Of a stretch of 47,675 bases of DNA, positions 44,493 through 47,675 are shown one piece after another. The stretch lies in contig NZ_VKKX01000044.1 in assembly GCF_008271655.1 (NCBI RefSeq), positions 1 to 47,675 on the forward strand, read 5' to 3'. Both the position numbers and the translations under genes were made by a program. Numbering within the stretch: position 1 is the stretch's first letter; every line of letters begins with the position of its first letter. Source of the stretch: Gemmobacter caeruleus (lineage in GTDB: Bacteria; Pseudomonadota; Alphaproteobacteria; Rhodobacterales; Rhodobacteraceae). Below the pieces are notes generated by a model that had not been told where the DNA came from, made no database searches, and worked only from the letters and a program-made list of their open reading frames with translations.

Positions 44493-47400
44493 ATGTCGTG
44501 TTCGCGTCCTGTTGCAGTGTCCGTTTGCCAATCGTCCAAGGCCCGTCGGCTCCGCCACATGTTCCAGACAGTGCTGCTGCAAGCCCTTGCGGCGGTCTGG
44601 CTCCTGTCGCTGGCCGGGCCGGGCGCTGCACAGATCTCGACGCCCTATCCCCTGTCCGCCTCGTCTTGCGGTGTCACTGGCGACGTGACGGTCACGCTGA
44701 ATTCGATGACCGTGACGGATATCTGCTCCTCGCCGAGCGATACCTATTCGGTGACGGGCGACATCACCTTCACCAACAACAATTCCGGCACGCGCTATGA
44801 CCTGCGGCTGGGGCTTTACGATGCGACCACGCAGAATGTGCTGTCGTCGAACTGCTTCAACGGTCCCTCCAGCGGCAATTTCGGTAATCTGGACGGCCAT
44901 GGCGATTGCGCCGACATCCAGAATGGCGGCACGACGGTCAATGGCACCACGACCTTCGTGCTGCCCTGTTCGGTCGGCGGGCAGCCCGTCACTTCGCTGA
45001 ATGCGACGCTGGTTCTGGGCTACACGACCGGCTCCAATACGGTGAACACCTCCACCTCGCCGGTGACGGGCGCCGGCAGCCAGCGCTGCGTGGTCAATAG
45101 CGGGTCTTTCGAAGTGCCCTATGGCCCGCTGCTGCGGCTTCAGAAGCTGGCGCAGGGCGCCGCGGGCAGCTTTACCTTCAACACCACCAATCTGGGCACC
45201 TCGCCGGTTGTGCTGAATGCCTCGACGGCGGCGGGGGGCGGCAATTTCACCTCGGCGGTGCAGACGCTCTATATCGACGGGTCGCTGTTCAACGGCACCA
45301 GCTATGACTCGACCAAGAATCTGACCATTAACGAAGTGGTGCCGGCGACCGGCTGGCAGCTTGACAATATCGCCTGTTCGACCACCGCCGGCACGATCGG
45401 CAGCTTCAACGCGGGCAGCGCGACCTATACGATCAATGGCGGGGCGCTGGCCAATAACCAGGTCATCAATTGCGTGGCCACCAATACCGCGCAGGGGAAC
45501 CTGTCGCTCAGCAAGGTGGTGAATGCGCCGGCCGGGCTGACGGTGCCGACCGCGAACAGCTGGCGCCTGGGCTATACGGACGGTGCCGCGACCTCGGGCT
45601 CGGCCACCGGCACCGGCACCACGCCGCTGACGGCGAAACTGCGCGCGGGCAGCTACAGCATCACCGAACAACTGCCGGGCAACGGTCTGGCCTATGACGT
45701 GGCGGTGTCCTGCACCGGCGGCACCTTCACCCCGGCCGCGACCACGGTCACCGGCGGGACGGTCGTCACGCTGGGCAGCGTGACCGTCGCGCAGAATGCC
45801 AATGTCTCCTGCACCGTGACCAATACGCCCCGCACCGCGCGGCTGACCCTGGCCAAGACCGTGCAGAACAACGGCTATACCGGCGCCGATGCCGGGACGA
45901 CCGCGAATTTCAACCTGAGCTATAGCGGCGGCGGCTATTCCGGCAGCGGCATCAGCGGCGCCCCCGCGGTGACCAGCGTCGTGCTGCCGGTCGGCACCTA
46001 CAGCCTGGCGGAAACCCCGACCGGCCTGCCGGCCAACCTGACCTATGCGCCGAGCCTGGCCTGTGCGGGCGGCACGCTTGCCGGCTCCAGCGTCACGCTG
46101 AGCGCGGGGCAGAACGCCACCTGCACCTTTACCAACAGTCTGAATGCCGGGCGCATCAACCTGTCGAAATCGGTTTCGGCCCCCGCCGGGGTCAGCGTGC
46201 CGAACGCGGATGCCTGGACGATGGGCGTGACCAATGGTGGCAGCGTGGCGCAGACGGCGACCGGCACCGGCACCAGCGCGCTCAGCATTGTCGTGCCGGC
46301 CGGCAGCTACAGCCTGACCGAACAACTGGCCAGCAACGCCTTTGGCTATAATGTCGCCCTGTCCTGCACCGGCGGGACGGCGACCGCCGGCGCGACCAGC
46401 GTCACCGATGGCAGCAGTGTCACGGTCGGCTCGGTCGCGGTGACGGCGGGCGCGACGGTGAACTGCACCGTGACCAATACGCTGCAAACCTCGTCGCTGA
46501 CGCTGGTGAAATCGGTTGAGAATGGCTCGGCCACGGTTGATCTGGCGACGCCTGCGGACTGGACGCTGAGCTATGCCGGTCCGGCCTCGGGCAGCCTGAG
46601 CAGCGGCGGCAGCACCCCGGTTCCGGCCGGCAGCTATACGATCTCCGAAGCGGCGGTGGCGGGGCTTTCGCCCGACAATACCGGCAATTACACGCTGGCG
46701 GATCTGAGCTGCACCGGCGCAGGCTCTGGCGGGCTGAGCAATGTCGGCGCGACCGGCGGCACCCTTGCGGTGACCGGCAATGGCGACGTGACCTGCACCT
46801 TCACCAACCGCCGCGCGACGGCACAGCTGACGCTGCTCAAGACCGTGGTGAATGACAATGGCGGCACGGCGGTCGCGGGCGACTTTACCCTGTCCTATGA
46901 CGGCACGGCGGCGGTGCAGGGCACCCCGGTGACCCTGGCGGCCGGCGCCCATACGCTGACCGAAAGCAGCCTGGCGGGCTATCTGCCCGCGGCCACCCCG
47001 ATTACCTGCGCGGTCACCGGCAGCGGCGGCAGCGCGCTCAGCGGCAGCACGCTGACGCTTGGCGCCGGCGATGCGGTAAGCTGCACCTTCACCAATGAAG
47101 ACATCGCGCCGACCTATGACATGGCGAAATCCGTGTCGCCGACGGCGGCGGCCGTGGGCGAAAGCGTGACCTACAGCTTTGCCTTCACCAATAACGGCCC
47201 CTGGACAATCGCTGACCTGACGCCGAGCGATCCGCTCCCCGGTCTGGGCGCGATGAATTGTGGCGGCGGCAGCTCGATCGCCAGCCTCGCCGCCGGCGCC
47301 ACCGCGACCTGCACCGCCAGCTATACGGTGACTCAGGCCGATGTGGATGGCACGGGTAATGCGGTGGCGAATGGCAGCTGCGCCTCGGGATTCGGCATTC

Positions 47401-47675
47401 CGAACACCGCCAGCTCCACGGCGACCGAGACCGACGGCACGGCGCTGAGCGAAACGACCCTTGCCAATAACAGCGCGCTGGTCTGCATGCCGGTCCGCAC
47501 GCCCTCGTTTACCATCGTCAAGGACGTGGACCTGGCGAGCCTCGCGGCCCCCGGCACGCTGACCTATACGATCACGGTGACCAATACCGGCAATGTGACG
47601 CTGACGGGCGGGGCGATCACCGACGATCTGCCGGTCGATTTCGGCGGCGCGGCGGTGAGCGGTCTGTCGATCCCG
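44493..47675 (+). CDS. Giant secreted modular protein with isopeptide-type (CnaB/SpaA-like) and DUF11-like domains, 3' end beyond the window
   Basis: The frame is open from the ATG at 44493 to the last base (1061 codons, no stop). Residues 1-47 hold a signal peptide; a second ATG at residue 23 (44559) gives a standard 25-residue signal, so the true start may be there. An N-terminal beta domain (about 48-205) is Cys-rich. Six tandem modules follow, each with Lys, mid Glu, Cys, and final Cys-x3-Asn: K218/E281/C295/C327/N331, K341/E392/C407/C440/N444, K455/E507/C524/C544/N548, K559/E610/C625/C658/N662, K673/E719/C740/C768/N772, K783/E824/C839/C864/N868. Then DUF11-like modules start at about 873 and 1004. 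Likely a surface adhesin or fibre. Ser, Thr and Gly are very abundant. Confidence 0.85.
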   Translation, partial: MSCSRPVAVSVCQSSKARRLRHMFQTVLLQALAAVWLLSLAGPGAAQISTPYPLSASSCGVTGDVTVTLNSMTVTDICSSPSDTYSVTGDITFTNNNSGTRYDLRLGLYDATTQNVLSSNCFNGPSSGNFGNLDGHGDCADIQNGGTTVNGTTTFVLPCSVGGQPVTSLNATLVLGYTTGSNTVNTSTSPVTGAGSQRCVVNSGSFEVPYGPLLRLQKLAQGAAGSFTFNTTNLGTSPVVLNASTAAGGGNFTSAVQTLYIDGSLFNGTSYDSTKNLTINEVVPATGWQLDNIACSTTAGTIGSFNAGSATYTINGGALANNQVINCVATNTAQGNLSLSKVVNAPAGLTVPTANSWRLGYTDGAATSGSATGTGTTPLTAKLRAGSYSITEQLPGNGLAYDVAVSCTGGTFTPAATTVTGGTVVTLGSVTVAQNANVSCTVTNTPRTARLTLAKTVQNNGYTGADAGTTANFNLSYSGGGYSGSGISGAPAVTSVVLPVGTYSLAETPTGLPANLTYAPSLACAGGTLAGSSVTLSAGQNATCTFTNSLNAGRINLSKSVSAPAGVSVPNADAWTMGVTNGGSVAQTATGTGTSALSIVVPAGSYSLTEQLASNAFGYNVALSCTGGTATAGATSVTDGSSVTVGSVAVTAGATVNCTVTNTLQTSSLTLVKSVENGSATVDLATPADWTLSYAGPASGSLSSGGSTPVPAGSYTISEAAVAGLSPDNTGNYTLADLSCTGAGSGGLSNVGATGGTLAVTGNGDVTCTFTNRRATAQLTLLKTVVNDNGGTAVAGDFTLSYDGTAAVQGTPVTLAAGAHTLTESSLAGYLPAATPITCAVTGSGGSALSGSTLTLGAGDAVSCTFTNEDIAPTYDMAKSVSPTAAAVGESVTYSFAFTNNGPWTIADLTPSDPLPGLGAMNCGGGSSIASLAAGATATCTASYTVTQADVDGTGNAVANGSCASGFGIPNTASSTATETDGTALSETTLANNSALVCMPVRTPSFTIVKDVDLASLAAPGTLTYTITVTNTGNVTLTGGAITDDLPVDFGGAAVSGLSIP

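Noticed and set aside
44283-46952. An 889-residue open frame on the minus strand.
   Set aside because: It lies opposite the giant secreted gene, whose plus frame has a signal peptide, regular modules and conserved Cys, Lys, Glu and Asn. The minus frame is Arg/Gly/His/Ala-rich without domains, the usual mirror of a GC-rich repetitive gene.
45471-47093. Repeated DNA in the giant gene as a possible CRISPR or tandem repeat array.
   Set aside because: Repeats are of about 300 bases, similar mainly at protein level, in one open frame, and have no short identical units with spacers.

Overview
The window is about 47.7 kb of GC-rich chromosomal DNA from an alphaproteobacterium, almost certainly of the order Rhodobacterales (Rhodobacter/Paracoccus-like). 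The evidence is consistent: a 5-aminolevulinate synthase of the glycine/succinyl-CoA type (hemA) behind an FNR-type box, an alphaproteobacterial SOS box (GTTC-N7-GTTC) before uvrA, a persulfide-type operator (ATTC-N8-GAAT) before a rhodanese gene, a bactofilin/M23 peptidase pair, a prfB read without frameshift, and three copies of an intergenic motif of a kind I associate with this order. No rRNA, tRNA or CRISPR array was seen.

Layout. 1-211: the right end of an IS3-family element inserted into the start of a small gene. 274-2099 (-): dipeptidase plus acetyltransferase. 2231-7533 (+): secreted hypothetical, hemA, a RodZ-like envelope protein, ispG, and an SH3/DUF1236 secreted protein. 7599-8351 (-): DsbA-like oxidoreductase. 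8456-15726 (+): aminotransferase, amidase AmiC, PBP1A, prfB and a membrane protein; the two cell-wall enzymes stand side by side. 15786-19101 (-): bactofilin, M23 endopeptidase, DUF455 protein and a Bcp-type peroxiredoxin. 19215-28372 (+): a giant AsmA-like protein, queA, two MFS transporters, a DUF924 protein and lpdA. 28373-31801: rhodanese and uvrA, divergent, with separate operators in the shared spacer. 31833-38019 (-): RcnB-like protein, DUF2892 protein, Crp/Fnr regulator, then four enzymes of valine catabolism. 38134-40094 (+): the LysR regulator divergent from mmsA, a CBS protein and coaD. 40104-42747 (-): a 55-aa protein, two different GAPDH genes and a 47-aa membrane protein between them, with LacI-type palindromes around them. 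42967-43938 (+): DUF808 membrane protein. 43939-44492: non-coding. 44493 to the window end (+): a very large secreted protein that stays open past the edge.

The most unusual object is that last gene. Its visible 1061 residues contain six tandem modules of roughly 100 residues. Each has a Lys near its start, a Glu in the middle, two Cys, and a final Cys-x-x-x-Asn. This is the residue layout of CnaB/SpaA-type domains that form internal Lys-Asn isopeptide bonds in Gram-positive pilins, here combined with a likely disulfide per module in a Gram-negative secreted protein. Two DUF11-like modules follow.

Regulation can be read at several places: FNR at hemA, LexA at uvrA, SqrR/BigR-like at the rhodanese, a TTTTGCAA motif shared by both valine-catabolism promoters and lysR, and four LacI-type 14-bp palindromes at the GAPDH locus. 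The second GAPDH has lost the NAD-selecting Asp and has two Arg in the cofactor pocket, which suggests NADP use. The work was done by eye and memory; no database search was possible.
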